A DNA stretch of 64,000 nucleotides from Clostridiales bacterium (GTDB taxonomy: Bacteria; Bacillota; Clostridia; Oscillospirales; Oscillospiraceae), in NCBI GenBank assembly GCA_029265975.1, contig JAJUGN010000001.1:62001-126000 (forward strand). Direction: 5' to 3'. Each line of letters starts with the position of its first letter. The stretch's first letter is position 1. The notes under the pieces were generated by a model. That model saw nothing but the letters and a program-made list of their open reading frames with translations. It did not search any database and had not been told where the DNA came from. The position numbers were made by a program, and so were the translations under genes. Shown here in pieces: positions 1-8,967 of this stretch.

Positions 1-1021
1 ATTCTTCTCCCGCATCTATGTCCCAAAGATTATCCTGAATGTCCTCTATAATTCCCGTTTTTACTATCAGAGCCGCCTGACGGATAGCATTGGCAAAAGC
101 GTTTGCGTTAGAGGAGCCGTGCGCCTTGATGACCGGCTTGCTGACGCCCAGGAAAACCGTTCCGCCGACCTCGGTATAGTCAAGCCGCTTCTTGAAATCG
201 CGCAGCGGCTTTTTTACTATCGCCGCCGCCAGGTTTGTCATGGCGTTTCTGAGGAATATCTCTTTCAAACCGCCCAAAATAAACGAAGCGGTCCCTTCTA
301 TCGCCTTCAGAAGTATATTCCCTGAATAACCGTCGCATACCACAACGTCCGCAAGCCCGAAAAGAACATCCCTCGCCTCAATATTGCCTATGAAGTTGAT
401 GCGCTCCTGCTCCTTCAGCTCGTTAAGCAGCTTGTATGCCTGCCGCTGAAGCTCCGTGCCCTTTCCCGGCTCGGCGCCTATATTCAAAAGCGCGACGCTC
501 GGACTCGGCTTGTTCAGCAGGTTCGCCACATAGCTTGAGCCCATGAATGCGAACTGCACGAGATATTCGGGCGTGCATTCGGCGTTCGCCCCGCAGTCGA
601 TAAGCAGGCAGCCCCCGTTTTCGGTAGGCAGAATTGGAGCAAGCGCGGCTCTCCTTATGCCTTTTATGCGCTTTACAACGAGCGTAGCGCCCGAAAGAAG
701 GGCCCCGGTATTGCCCGCCGAAACAAAGGCGTCGCCCTCTCCGTCACGCAGCATTCTCAGCGCCACCGCCATTGAGGAGTCTTTTTTGTTTCTGACAGCC
801 GTCGAAGGATCGTCCTCCATATCGACAACCTCCGACGCATAGGCTATCTCGATTCCCTGAGGCAGAGTTTTTTTACCCTGTTCTTCCAGACATGTCAGGA
901 TTTTTTCTCCGCGGCCGACGAGTATTATCTCAATACCGTCTTCCCCGGCGACTTTCAGAGCCCCTTTTACAACCTCCGATGGCGCGTTGTCTCCGCCCAT
1001 GGCGTCAACTATTATTTTCAA
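1..1021 (-). CDS. plsX: Phosphate acyltransferase PlsX (3' end cut by window edge)
   Basis: PlsX converts acyl-ACP and phosphate to acyl-phosphate, the first step of phosphatidic acid synthesis in most Firmicutes. The ORF track misses it because it runs off the left edge with no stop. Reading the minus strand gives an N-terminus KIIVDAMGGDNAPSEVVKG, then TAVRNKKDSSM and an NIGAEPGKG motif, all characteristic of PlsX. The start is a TTG at 1021 with GGAGG eight bases upstream, and it overlaps the trmFO stop (TTGA overlap), so the two are translationally coupled. About 340 codons are visible. The identification is secure; only the C-terminal end is missing. Confidence 0.93.
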   Translation of the reverse strand, partial: MKIIVDAMGGDNAPSEVVKGALKVAGEDGIEIILVGRGEKILTCLEEQGKKTLPQGIEIAYASEVVDMEDDPSTAVRNKKDSSMAVALRMLRDGEGDAFVSAGNTGALLSGATLVVKRIKGIRRAALAPILPTENGGCLLIDCGANAECTPEYLVQFAFMGSSYVANLLNKPSPSVALLNIGAEPGKGTELQRQAYKLLNELKEQERINFIGNIEARDVLFGLADVVVCDGYSGNILLKAIEGTASFILGGLKEIFLRNAMTNLAAAIVKKPLRDFKKRLDYTEVGGTVFLGVSKPVIKAHGSSNANAFANAIRQAALIVKTGIIEDIQDNLWDIDAGEE

Positions 1022-2331
1022 TTCAGATTTCCTCCCGCCGCTAATCGGTCAATTATTTCCAGCGCCCTCTTGGATATCTCCATATTTTTGTTCCTCTTGC
1101 CCCTGATTCTCTGGTCAAGGGCCGCGATTATACCGAAATTGATATTCATCGGCTGAAAATCCGACACGGACTCGTCGCTCACATACAGCGCCAGGGCCCC
1201 TATCGCTGTTTCTTTCGGAAAACACACAGGGTCGAGAGCCCTTAATTCCCGCGCCGTTTCGATTCCGCACAAAAGTCCGGAGGCCGCAGACTCCACATAG
1301 CCTTCGACGCCGGTTATCTGTCCCGCAAAGCGTATCCTTTTTTCGCGGCGAAGCCTGTAATATCGGTCCAGAAGCCGCGGCGAATTGAGATAGGTATTTC
1401 GGTGCATGACGCCGTACCTGACATATTCTGCGTTTTTGAGAGCGGGTATCATAGAAAAAACACGCTTCTGCTCAGGAAAGGCCAGGTGAGTCTGAAAGCC
1501 CACAAGATTGTACAGCGTGCCGCTTGCGTTGTCGCGACGGAGCTGGACCACGGCATAATATTCCTCTCCCGTTTCAGGATTCCTCAAGCCGACGGGCTTA
1601 AGAGGTCCGTAGCGCAGAGTGTCCTCTCCCCTTCTCGCCATCACCTCGACCGGCATGCAGCCCTCGAATACGGCGCCGTCTTCAAAGCCGTGGACATGAG
1701 CTTCCCTTGCGGTTTTCAGCTCGTTCCAGAAAGCCAGGTACTCTTCCTTTGTCATCGGGCAGTTAATATAGGAGGGGGTTCCCCTGTCATATCGGGACGC
1801 AAAAAAAGCGCTGTTCATGTCGACGCTTTCCATGGTCACTATCGGCGCAGCCGCGTCGTAGAAGTTCAGGTATTCTTGGTCCGGAAAAAGACTGTTTATG
1901 CTTTTGGACAAAGCCTCCGAGGTCAGAGGGCCCGTAGCGACGATAACGCATCCTTCGGGTATCTCCGTGGCCTCCTCCGATTTCACTTCTATATTCGGAT
2001 GCCCTTTGATGCTTTCCGTCACCAGGGCCGAAAAAGCTGTTCTGTCCACCGCGAGAGCGCCTCCGGCCTCGACGCGTGTACGGTCGGCGCATTTTATGAT
2101 AAGCGAATCAAGGCGTCTCATCTCTTCCTTCAGGAGTCCTACCGCATTTGTGAGCTCGCCGCTGCGCAGGGAATTGGAGCAGACAAGCTCGGCGAAATCG
2201 CAGCTCACATGGGCGGGCGTCATTTTGGCGGGCTTCATTTCAACAAGACTTACCCTTATTCCTCTTTCAGCCAGCTGCCAGGCGGCTTCGCAGCCGGCGA
2301 GGCCGGCTCCTACGACTGTGACGCTGTTCAT
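1018..2331 (-). CDS. trmFO: tRNA (uracil-54-C5) methyltransferase, folate/FAD-dependent TrmFO
   Basis: TrmFO makes ribothymidine at position 54 of tRNA using methylenetetrahydrofolate and FADH2. The 437-residue protein has the expected length, an N-terminal FAD-binding GAGLAGCEAAW motif, the ELVCSNSLRS and GCMPVE segments that carry the conserved cysteines, and the C-terminal FQPMNINFGI signature. The ATG overlaps the topA stop by four bases, and the stop overlaps the plsX start, so it sits in a tightly packed operon. Placement directly after topA and dprA is the usual Firmicute order. Confidence 0.96.
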   Translation of the reverse strand: MNSVTVVGAGLAGCEAAWQLAERGIRVSLVEMKPAKMTPAHVSCDFAELVCSNSLRSGELTNAVGLLKEEMRRLDSLIIKCADRTRVEAGGALAVDRTAFSALVTESIKGHPNIEVKSEEATEIPEGCVIVATGPLTSEALSKSINSLFPDQEYLNFYDAAAPIVTMESVDMNSAFFASRYDRGTPSYINCPMTKEEYLAFWNELKTAREAHVHGFEDGAVFEGCMPVEVMARRGEDTLRYGPLKPVGLRNPETGEEYYAVVQLRRDNASGTLYNLVGFQTHLAFPEQKRVFSMIPALKNAEYVRYGVMHRNTYLNSPRLLDRYYRLRREKRIRFAGQITGVEGYVESAASGLLCGIETARELRALDPVCFPKETAIGALALYVSDESVSDFQPMNINFGIIAALDQRIRGKRNKNMEISKRALEIIDRLAAGGNLN

Positions 2332-4586
2332 TTGTCATTACTATCCTTTTTGACTTTGTTTGAGGCAGTTTTTTTCTGTTTGTTTTTTCTGTCGGTAACG
2401 GAATTTTTCGGCTCGGCCTCTTTTTTTGTTTTCCCGCCCTTCGCCTCCGCTTCGGTTGCGGCGTTTTCCTCCGGTGATGCTGCCTTCCGCTTGTATCCCC
2501 GCTTTTCCTCCGGCACAAACTTCGGGCATGCCTCGTTGATGCAGAATGGTTTGCTAAAGCCTCTCCCGGATTTTTTGAACATTGTCTGACCGCATTCCGG
2601 ACAATTTTCCTTTACGGGAACGTCCCATGTCATAAAGCCGCAGGACTGCCCCTTTTCGCAGGCATAATAGGCGAAGCCACGCTTTGAGCTGCGCTTCAAA
2701 ATTCTGCCTCCGCATTTCGGGCATTTGCCCGGCATTTCCACAACTATCGGCTTTGTATTGTTGCACTCCGGATACCCCGGACAGGCGAGAAAGCGTCCGA
2801 AACGCCCGCTCTTAACGACCATGTTTCTTCCGCACTTGTCGCATATCTCGTCAGATACCTCGTCGGGAATCTTTATCCGTTCGCCCTCAAGGGCCTTTTC
2901 AGCGTTTTCTATCTTCTCCTCGAAGCCCTCGTAGAATTCGCCGAGAACGTCCCTCCATTCCCTGCGTCCCTCTTCGACCTCGTCGAGGCTGTCCTCCATC
3001 CGGGCGGTAAACTTCAGGTCCACAATATCGGAAAACCGTTCCTTCATAAGCTCCGTAACCACGGTGCCCAGAGGGGTGGGGCGTATATATTTGCCCTCGC
3101 GCAGGACGTACTCTCTTTCAGTTATGGTTGAAATTGTCGGCGCGTAGGTTGACGGACGTCCTATTCCTTTTTCCTCCATTGCGCGTATGAGCGTGGCTTC
3201 GGTGTATCTCTGAGGCGGCTGCGTGAATTTCTGCTCCTTATTCATCTTTCTCAGCGCGGCCGCTTCTCCCTCCGTCAGCTCGGGGAGCGGAGACTGCTTC
3301 TCTTCCTTTTCCTCGTCCCTGCCCTCCTCGTATACCGCGCTGTAACCGGGGAACTTTATCGCGGAGTGCGACGCCTTAAACGTATATCCGGCCGAAACGA
3401 AATCTATCGCTACGTTGTCATATACGGCGTTTGCCATCTGAGAGGCGAGAAAACGGCTCCAAATGAGGCGGTACAGCTTATATTGATCGGGCGTTAAATC
3501 CTTTTTTATACTGTCAGGCGTCAAGGCCACATGGCTTGGCCTTATCGCCTCGTGGGCATCCTGGGCGGAGTTTTTGCTCTTGAATACGCGCGGCGCCTTC
3601 GGATAATAGCTCTCTCCGTAATGCGACATGACGAAATCCTTTGCGGCGGCAACGGCCTCCTCGGATATTCTGAGCGAATCCGTCCTCATGTAGGTTATCA
3701 GGCCGATCGTGCCCTCTCCCGCTATATCCACACCTTCGTAAAGCTGCTGGGCAACGGACATGGTGCGCTTGGGCGTCATTGAGTATTTTCGTGAGGCCTC
3801 CTGCTGAAGCGTCGAGGTTATGAAAGGCGGAGACGGTGATTTCTGCTTTTCGGAGATTTTAACCCCGCTTACGATGAATCTGTCTTCCGAAACCGCGGCG
3901 ATGACCGCGTTGACATCGTCTTCACATAAAAGCTGCTGCTTTTTGTCGTTAAAGCCGTAGAAGCCGGCCGTAAATTCGACGCCCTTAGCCTCAAGCACGG
4001 CGTCGAGCAGCCAGTATTCTTCGGGAACAAAGGACTTTATCTCCTCTTCCCTGTCCACAACCATTCTGGTGGCGACCGACTGAACCCTTCCCGCTGAAAG
4101 GCCGCGCTTGATTTTACGCCAGAGCAGAGGACTTATCTTATAGCCTACGATACGGTCGAGTATCCTTCTCGCCTGCTGGGCATTCACAAGGTTCAAATCG
4201 ATTTGTCTGGGTTTTTTTATGCTCTCAATGACCACTTTTTTCGTTATTTCATTGAAAGTGACGCGTTTTGCCTTGTCGTCGCTCAGATTCAAAAGCTCCT
4301 TGATGTGCCAGGAAATCGCTTCCCCCTCGCGGTCGGGGTCCGTGGCGAGATAAACCTCATTGCTTTCGTTTACCGCGGCGCGCAGCCTCTCTATGGTCTC
4401 TTCCTTTCCCTTGATAGGCTTGTAGCAAGGCCGAAAGCCCTTGTCGATATCCACTCCCAGCTCGCTTTTGGGAAGGTCGCGCAGATGACCCATCGTAGCG
4501 GTAACTCTATAATCCCCGCCCAGGTATTTTTCTATTGTCCTGGCCTTGGCCGGGGATTCCACAACAACAAGGTTGGTTTTCGCCAT
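2328..4586 (-). CDS. topA: DNA topoisomerase I
   Basis: Type IA topoisomerase that relaxes negative supercoils. The 752-residue protein begins with the Toprim segment LVVVESPAKARTIEKYLGG and carries the acidic DPDREGEAISWH motif. The active-site tyrosine lies in GLITYMRTDSLRIS. Three C-terminal zinc-ribbon repeats follow, each with paired CxxC motifs (CDKCG, CPKCG, CPECG), and then a Lys-rich tail of about 60 residues (KRKAAS to KKDSNDK) that probably contacts nucleic acid. A GAGGA ribosome site precedes the ATG. It sits between dprA and trmFO. Confidence 0.97.
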   Translation of the reverse strand: MAKTNLVVVESPAKARTIEKYLGGDYRVTATMGHLRDLPKSELGVDIDKGFRPCYKPIKGKEETIERLRAAVNESNEVYLATDPDREGEAISWHIKELLNLSDDKAKRVTFNEITKKVVIESIKKPRQIDLNLVNAQQARRILDRIVGYKISPLLWRKIKRGLSAGRVQSVATRMVVDREEEIKSFVPEEYWLLDAVLEAKGVEFTAGFYGFNDKKQQLLCEDDVNAVIAAVSEDRFIVSGVKISEKQKSPSPPFITSTLQQEASRKYSMTPKRTMSVAQQLYEGVDIAGEGTIGLITYMRTDSLRISEEAVAAAKDFVMSHYGESYYPKAPRVFKSKNSAQDAHEAIRPSHVALTPDSIKKDLTPDQYKLYRLIWSRFLASQMANAVYDNVAIDFVSAGYTFKASHSAIKFPGYSAVYEEGRDEEKEEKQSPLPELTEGEAAALRKMNKEQKFTQPPQRYTEATLIRAMEEKGIGRPSTYAPTISTITEREYVLREGKYIRPTPLGTVVTELMKERFSDIVDLKFTARMEDSLDEVEEGRREWRDVLGEFYEGFEEKIENAEKALEGERIKIPDEVSDEICDKCGRNMVVKSGRFGRFLACPGYPECNNTKPIVVEMPGKCPKCGGRILKRSSKRGFAYYACEKGQSCGFMTWDVPVKENCPECGQTMFKKSGRGFSKPFCINEACPKFVPEEKRGYKRKAASPEENAATEAEAKGGKTKKEAEPKNSVTDRKNKQKKTASNKVKKDSNDK

Positions 4587-4611
4587 AGAAGGATGTCCTC
4601 ATTTCTTAATA

Positions 4612-5853
4612 TCATGCTCCGCCGTTCTTAACGATAAGCGAATAGCGCCTGCCCTTTCCCGCAACTGCATATCCCCTCAGCTCCAACGACGTCAGCGCCG
4701 AAAGCACGCGGTCGGGCGATTGCCCCGACAGTTCTATTATATCGTCAATATGCATCTCGGTTTTCCGCATCACCGAAATTACTCCGAGCTCGTCCTCGCT
4801 TAATTCCTCAAGCTGCGCCTGCAAGCCAATATATCCCTGCTCGGAGCCGTTGTCAAGCGATAATTCCGCCGGATTGCTCGAAAGCGGTACTGCGGAAGCG
4901 CTGTTTCCGGGAGCGCCGGGCAGTTCCTCGTCCCTCAGCGCCTTCAGCTTCTGCGCCGCACGGAAGATTTTCTGCGGATACGCCCTTTCGTATTCGCTTA
5001 CAATGTCCCAGCCCGACATTACGGGGATCGCGCATTTATCCTTAAGAAGCGCGTTTGAGCCCTCACAGGCCGGGGAGTCGATATTGCCCGGAACCACGAA
5101 TACGTCCCGTCCCTGCTCCTGGGCTCTGAGAGCGGTAATGAGCGCACCGCTCTGCTTGGGAGCCTCCACTATCACTACTCCGGCGGATATCCCGCTTATA
5201 ATCCTGTTTCTTGCCGGAAAATTAGCCGCGTTCGGGGCGGTTCCGGGCGGATACTCACTGATAAGCGTACCCGCACTTGCAAGATCATCCTGCAGGTATC
5301 TGTTCTTAGCGGGATAATAAACGTCTAAGCCCGTGCCGAGAACCGCGATTGGCCTGCCGCCTGCCCTGAGCGCGCCCAGTATGGCGGCGGTGTCGATTCC
5401 TTCCGCCAGACCGGAAACGATTACGCCCCCCTCTTTTGTCACCTCGTAGCCGAGCTGCTCGGCGACTCGAAGCCCATAAGGGGTGGCGCGCCTCGTACCC
5501 ACCATGCCGATTAGCACTTCATCGTCTATAACCGGAAGCTTTCCCTTTATGTAAAGCAAAAGCGGAGGGTCATATGTGTTTATCAGGCGATAAGGGTAAT
5601 CCGAATCCTGTCTGGTCAATATCCTTATATCGTTCTCATCGCATTTGCGCCATATTGCGTAGGCTCTTTCCAGCCCCTTGTCTTCAAGCCGCTCAAGCTC
5701 CGCTTTTGAAGCGATTCCGGCGGAGCTCAGATGCTTTCCGCCGGCAAAATAAAGCTCTTTCGGGCCGCCGAAATAGTCCAGCAGCGCATTTGCGGTTTTC
5801 AGGCTGACACCCTGCAGAGCGGAAAGCCACAGCCAGTATTTAGGTCCGGACAT
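4612..5853 (-). CDS. dprA: DNA-processing protein DprA
   Basis: DprA loads RecA on incoming single-stranded DNA during natural transformation. The order is an N-terminal helix-hairpin-helix-like region (residues 1-70), a Rossmann domain with GMVGTRRATPYG and VSGLAEGIDTAAILGAL (roughly 110-290), a linker, and a C-terminal winged-helix segment (about 345-405). I place the start at the ATG at 5853 because GAGGGG lies five bases upstream; the ORF-track start is a GTG two codons earlier. The product is about 413 aa, longer than minimal DprA because the C-terminal domain is kept. Other competence genes are not in the window. Confidence 0.93.
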   Translation of the reverse strand: MSGPKYWLWLSALQGVSLKTANALLDYFGGPKELYFAGGKHLSSAGIASKAELERLEDKGLERAYAIWRKCDENDIRILTRQDSDYPYRLINTYDPPLLLYIKGKLPVIDDEVLIGMVGTRRATPYGLRVAEQLGYEVTKEGGVIVSGLAEGIDTAAILGALRAGGRPIAVLGTGLDVYYPAKNRYLQDDLASAGTLISEYPPGTAPNAANFPARNRIISGISAGVVIVEAPKQSGALITALRAQEQGRDVFVVPGNIDSPACEGSNALLKDKCAIPVMSGWDIVSEYERAYPQKIFRAAQKLKALRDEELPGAPGNSASAVPLSSNPAELSLDNGSEQGYIGLQAQLEELSEDELGVISVMRKTEMHIDDIIELSGQSPDRVLSALTSLELRGYAVAGKGRRYSLIVKNGGA

Positions 5854-5879
5854 GCGCACCCCTCCAGCCTCAATTCATA

Positions 5880-6629
5880 TCAGAATTTATATAGCTCCCA
5901 CATTATTACGGCGGCCGCAACGGCGGCGTTCAATGATTCACAGGCGGGGTTCATGGGTATGGTAAGCCTTTTCTCCGATGCAGAAAACAGCTCTTTGCTG
6001 ACTCCCCTGCCCTCGTTTCCTATGGCAACCGCCACGTTTTTTTCCTTTTTCAGCTCGGTTATCGGAATACAGTTCTCGTCCATGCCGGTAGCATAGAGAG
6101 GTATTTTTTCTTTTTTCAGCTTTTTAATCAGCTCGCTCAGATCCATCTGAAGTATTCGCTGCCTGAAAATCGCTCCCATCGAAGCCCTGACTGTTTTAGG
6201 ATTATACGGATCTGCCGAAGCGCCTGTCAGAATTACGCTGTCCATCAGAAAGGCGTTTGCGGTCCTTATGATTGTTCCCGCATTGCCGGGATCCTGGATA
6301 TTTTCGAGTATTATATGCCTTCCCGCGCTGATTTCTTCGAGGCCGGGAGGAATTTTGCATGAAAAAATGATATCGGGTGCGCTTTCCATCGGCGAAACGC
6401 TCTCCAGAACATCCCTCGGCACCTTAACGCACCTTATGTCCGATTCTGCGTCCGGCCTTTCGCCGCAGTAAAGAACAGCGGCAATCGAAGCGGAATGCCT
6501 GGTTGCCTCTTCATAAAGCTTGGCGCCCTGACAGAGATACTCCCCGCACTCCATGCGGTAGCTTCTGTCCGAGCCAAGCCTTTTCATATGGACTACGAGG
6601 GGATTCTTCCTGCTGCTTATTGTTTCCAC
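5880..6629 (-). CDS. TrmH/SpoU-family RNA 2'-O-methyltransferase
   Basis: A SPOUT-class SAM-dependent methyltransferase that modifies ribose 2'-OH in rRNA or tRNA. The three SpoU motifs are visible: NIQDPGNAGTIIRTA (motif 1), AIGNEGRGVS (motif 2) and IPMNPACESLNAAVAAAV (motif 3). An N-terminal L30e-like substrate-binding region (residues 1-95) precedes the catalytic domain. The 249-aa length fits the TrmH/RlmB/YsgA group, but the target nucleotide cannot be told. The start is a GTG with GGGGG upstream. It lies between lysS and dprA on the same strand. Confidence 0.88.
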   Translation of the reverse strand: METISSRKNPLVVHMKRLGSDRSYRMECGEYLCQGAKLYEEATRHSASIAAVLYCGERPDAESDIRCVKVPRDVLESVSPMESAPDIIFSCKIPPGLEEISAGRHIILENIQDPGNAGTIIRTANAFLMDSVILTGASADPYNPKTVRASMGAIFRQRILQMDLSELIKKLKKEKIPLYATGMDENCIPITELKKEKNVAVAIGNEGRGVSKELFSASEKRLTIPMNPACESLNAAVAAAVIMWELYKF

Positions 6630-6649
6630 GGCATTTCCCCCGTTTTCCT

Positions 6650-8149
6650 CTATTCCTCGACGGGCTTCATCGTGGGAAACAATATCACATCTCTTATGGA
6701 GTCGCTGTTAGTAAGCAGCATGGCCACTCTGTCCACGCCTATTCCGAGCCCTCCGGTCGGCGGCATGCCGTACTCCAGCGCGTTTATATAGTCCTCGTCC
6801 ATCATCCCCGCCTCGTCGTCTCCCGAAGCGCGCAGCTCCACCTGGCGCTGGAAGCGCTGCTTCTGGTCGACAGGGTCGTTAAGCTCGGAAAAAGCGTTGC
6901 CCATCTCGCTGCGGCATATGAAAAGCTCAAAACGCTCCGTGAGCCTAGGATCCTTGGGGTTGCGCTTGGCAAGGGGCGACACTTCCACTGGATGCTGGGT
7001 AATGAACGTCGGCTGTATCAGCTTGTCTTCCACAAGCTGGTCAAAGCACTCGAACAAAAGATTCCCCCAGGTTTTTTCCTTGGGCAGCTCTATATTGAGC
7101 GGCTTAACGGCGTTTTGAGCTTCCTCGTCAGTGGAAAAAGACATGAAATCCACGCCGGTATGCATTTTCACGGCCTCGGCCATAGTCATTCGCGGCCAGC
7201 CCGGAGTGAGATCTATCCTGTTGCCCTGCCACTCCAGCTCATAGGCGCCTAGCAGCTTCTGGGCGGCGGAGGAGAGCAGCTCCTCAAAAAGATCCATCAT
7301 GTCGTTATAGTCGGCGTAGGCCTGATAAAGCTCGACGGTGGTAAACTCGGGGTTGTGCTTCGTATCCATTCCCTCGTTGCGGAATATCCTGCCGATCTCG
7401 TACACGCGCTCCATTCCGCCCACGACAAGCCTCTTGAGGTGCAGCTCAGTCGCGATCCGCATATACATATTGAGATTCAGCGTATTGTGATAAGTTATGA
7501 AAGGCCTTGCATTGGCACCACCGCATATGGTGTTCAAAACGGGAGTTTCCACTTCGATGTAGCCTCTGCTGTCGAGAAAGTCCCTTATATGCTTTATGAA
7601 TCTGCTGCGTATCTCAAAATTGCGCTTTACTTCGGGGTTCATTATCAGGTCCACATACCTCTGCCTGTAACGGAGCTCCTGATTTGTAAGTCCGTGAAAT
7701 TTTTCAGGCAGCGGCTGCAGCGACTTTGCAAGCAAAGTCACCGCTTTGGTATGCACAGATATTTCGCCTCTCCTGGTTCTGAAAACAAATCCCTCGGCGC
7801 CTATTATATCGCCTATGTCCCACTTTTTGAATTCAGAATATGTTTCTTCCCCGAGATCGTCTATCTTTATATAAAGCTGTATACGGCCCTTGGCGTCCTG
7901 CAAATCGCAGAAAAAAGCCTTGCCCATGTCCCTTTTGGACATGATCCGGCCGGCAAGCGCTACATCCTTGTTTTCGATTTGTTCGAAGTTCTCCTTGATG
8001 TCTGCGGAATAAGCTGTGCGCTCAAACTTTGTGACCGCAAACGGATCCCGCCCATCGCTCTGAAGCTTTTTGAGCTTATCTCTTCTCACCTTCAGAATTT
8101 CGGAAAGATTCTCTTCCCCGGAAAGCTCCAAAACATTGTCGTTTGTCAT
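6650..8149 (-). CDS. lysS: Lysyl-tRNA synthetase, class II
   Basis: Charges tRNA-Lys. An N-terminal OB-fold anticodon-binding domain (residues 50-170) is followed by the class II catalytic core with motif 2 ([18 protein letters not shown]) and motif 3 ([14 protein letters not shown]). The length, 499 aa, is typical. I chose the ATG at 8149 because GGAGG lies five bases upstream; the ORF-track start is four codons earlier and has no ribosome site. Its operon neighbour upstream is greA, a common Firmicute pairing. Confidence 0.96.
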   Translation of the reverse strand: MTNDNVLELSGEENLSEILKVRRDKLKKLQSDGRDPFAVTKFERTAYSADIKENFEQIENKDVALAGRIMSKRDMGKAFFCDLQDAKGRIQLYIKIDDLGEETYSEFKKWDIGDIIGAEGFVFRTRRGEISVHTKAVTLLAKSLQPLPEKFHGLTNQELRYRQRYVDLIMNPEVKRNFEIRSRFIKHIRDFLDSRGYIEVETPVLNTICGGANARPFITYHNTLNLNMYMRIATELHLKRLVVGGMERVYEIGRIFRNEGMDTKHNPEFTTVELYQAYADYNDMMDLFEELLSSAAQKLLGAYELEWQGNRIDLTPGWPRMTMAEAVKMHTGVDFMSFSTDEEAQNAVKPLNIELPKEKTWGNLLFECFDQLVEDKLIQPTFITQHPVEVSPLAKRNPKDPRLTERFELFICRSEMGNAFSELNDPVDQKQRFQRQVELRASGDDEAGMMDEDYINALEYGMPPTGGLGIGVDRVAMLLTNSDSIRDVILFPTMKPVEE

Positions 8150-8258
8150 CGTATCCTCCATATAAGGCTTCGCGTAAAATAATAAAAGTTATCTTTGCAC
8201 ATCAAAGCAACATCAAACGCGCGCCGGTGAAATTCCCCTCGGAAATCGCACGGCTCGG

Positions 8259-8285
8259 TCGCCGCGCCGAAAGTCCGCGCGGCGA
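8259..8285 (-). other. GC-rich hairpin just after greA
   Basis: A perfect nine-base inverted repeat, TCGCCGCGC and GCGCGGCGA, around an eight- to nine-base loop begins seven bases after the greA stop. No T run follows on the minus strand, so it is more likely an mRNA-stability or partial-attenuation element between greA and lysS than a full terminator. Confidence 0.4.
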
Positions 8286-8291
8286 GTAAAA

Positions 8292-8768
8292 CTACTTCTT
8301 TATATCCAAGATCTCAAAGTTCAGCTTGCCCGAAGGCACGTCAATGCTGACCTTGTCGCCCTTTTTATGGCCAATAAGTCCGGAGCCCAGGGGGGATTCG
8401 TCCGATATCTTGCCCTCCATGGGATTGGCCTCCTGCGATCCCACAATTTTATAGACCGCTTCCTCGTTCATGTCAAGATCGTATACCGTTACGACGCTTC
8501 CCATGGATATTTTGCTGGTTTCCTTGGCGCCTTCGATAAGCTCCGCGTTTTCGATAAGGTTTTTGAGCTCGGCTATCTTCGTATAGAGCTTTGCCTGCTC
8601 GGTCTTCGCCTCGTCATATTCGCTGTTTTCCGACAGGTCGCCGAAGCTGCGCGCTTCTCTGATCTGCTCCGCAACTTCCTTTTCCCTTACCGTCTGAAGG
8701 TACTCGAGCTCGGCCTTGAGCTGCTCCAAGCGCTCCGCGCTCATCTTATACTTAGTTTCTTTTGCCAT
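8292..8768 (-). CDS. greA: Transcription elongation factor GreA
   Basis: GreA rescues backtracked RNA polymerase by stimulating transcript cleavage. The N-terminal coiled coil (about residues 5-75) carries the conserved ARSFGDLSENSEYDEAKTEQ tip region with the acidic residues. The C-terminal FKBP-like domain ends in GHKKGDKVSIDVP. Starting at the ATG at 8768 gives 158 aa, the usual length; AAAGGG lies upstream. It has a consensus promoter of its own. Confidence 0.96.
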   Translation of the reverse strand: MAKETKYKMSAERLEQLKAELEYLQTVREKEVAEQIREARSFGDLSENSEYDEAKTEQAKLYTKIAELKNLIENAELIEGAKETSKISMGSVVTVYDLDMNEEAVYKIVGSQEANPMEGKISDESPLGSGLIGHKKGDKVSIDVPSGKLNFEILDIKK

Positions 8769-8820
8769 ATCATTCACCCTTTCAAACAGGAATTAATTTC
8801 TATATAAAATACAATTCGGT

Positions 8821-8849
8821 ATTATATTGTTTTTAGAATGTTCTGTCAA
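8821..8849 (-). promoter_or_regulatory. Consensus sigma-A promoter of greA
   Basis: On the minus strand TTGACA, a 17-base spacer and TATAAT lie about 50 bases upstream of the greA start. Both hexamers are perfect consensus, so strong constitutive expression of greA-lysS is expected. Confidence 0.85.
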
Positions 8850-8877
8850 GCATAAGCTGACGAATGAAAAACCGCTT

Positions 8878-8910
8878 TTACAAAACTCTCTGCCTGTGAA
8901 GGCAGAGAGT
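8878..8910 (-). terminator. Intrinsic terminator after the M23 peptidase gene
   Basis: A ten-base perfect stem (ACTCTCTGCC with GGCAGAGAGT, six-base loop) is followed on the minus strand by TTTTG. It lies about 60 bases after the stop of the M23 gene and upstream of the greA promoter, separating the two transcription units. Confidence 0.8.
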
Positions 8911-8967
8911 ATATTATAGACAATTTTCAGATTAAATAATGCATATTATCGCAAAAAAACTGATAAA

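Noticed and set aside
1402-2589. 395-aa plus-strand ORF opposite trmFO and topA
   Set aside because: Shadow; the minus-strand proteins have complete family motifs.
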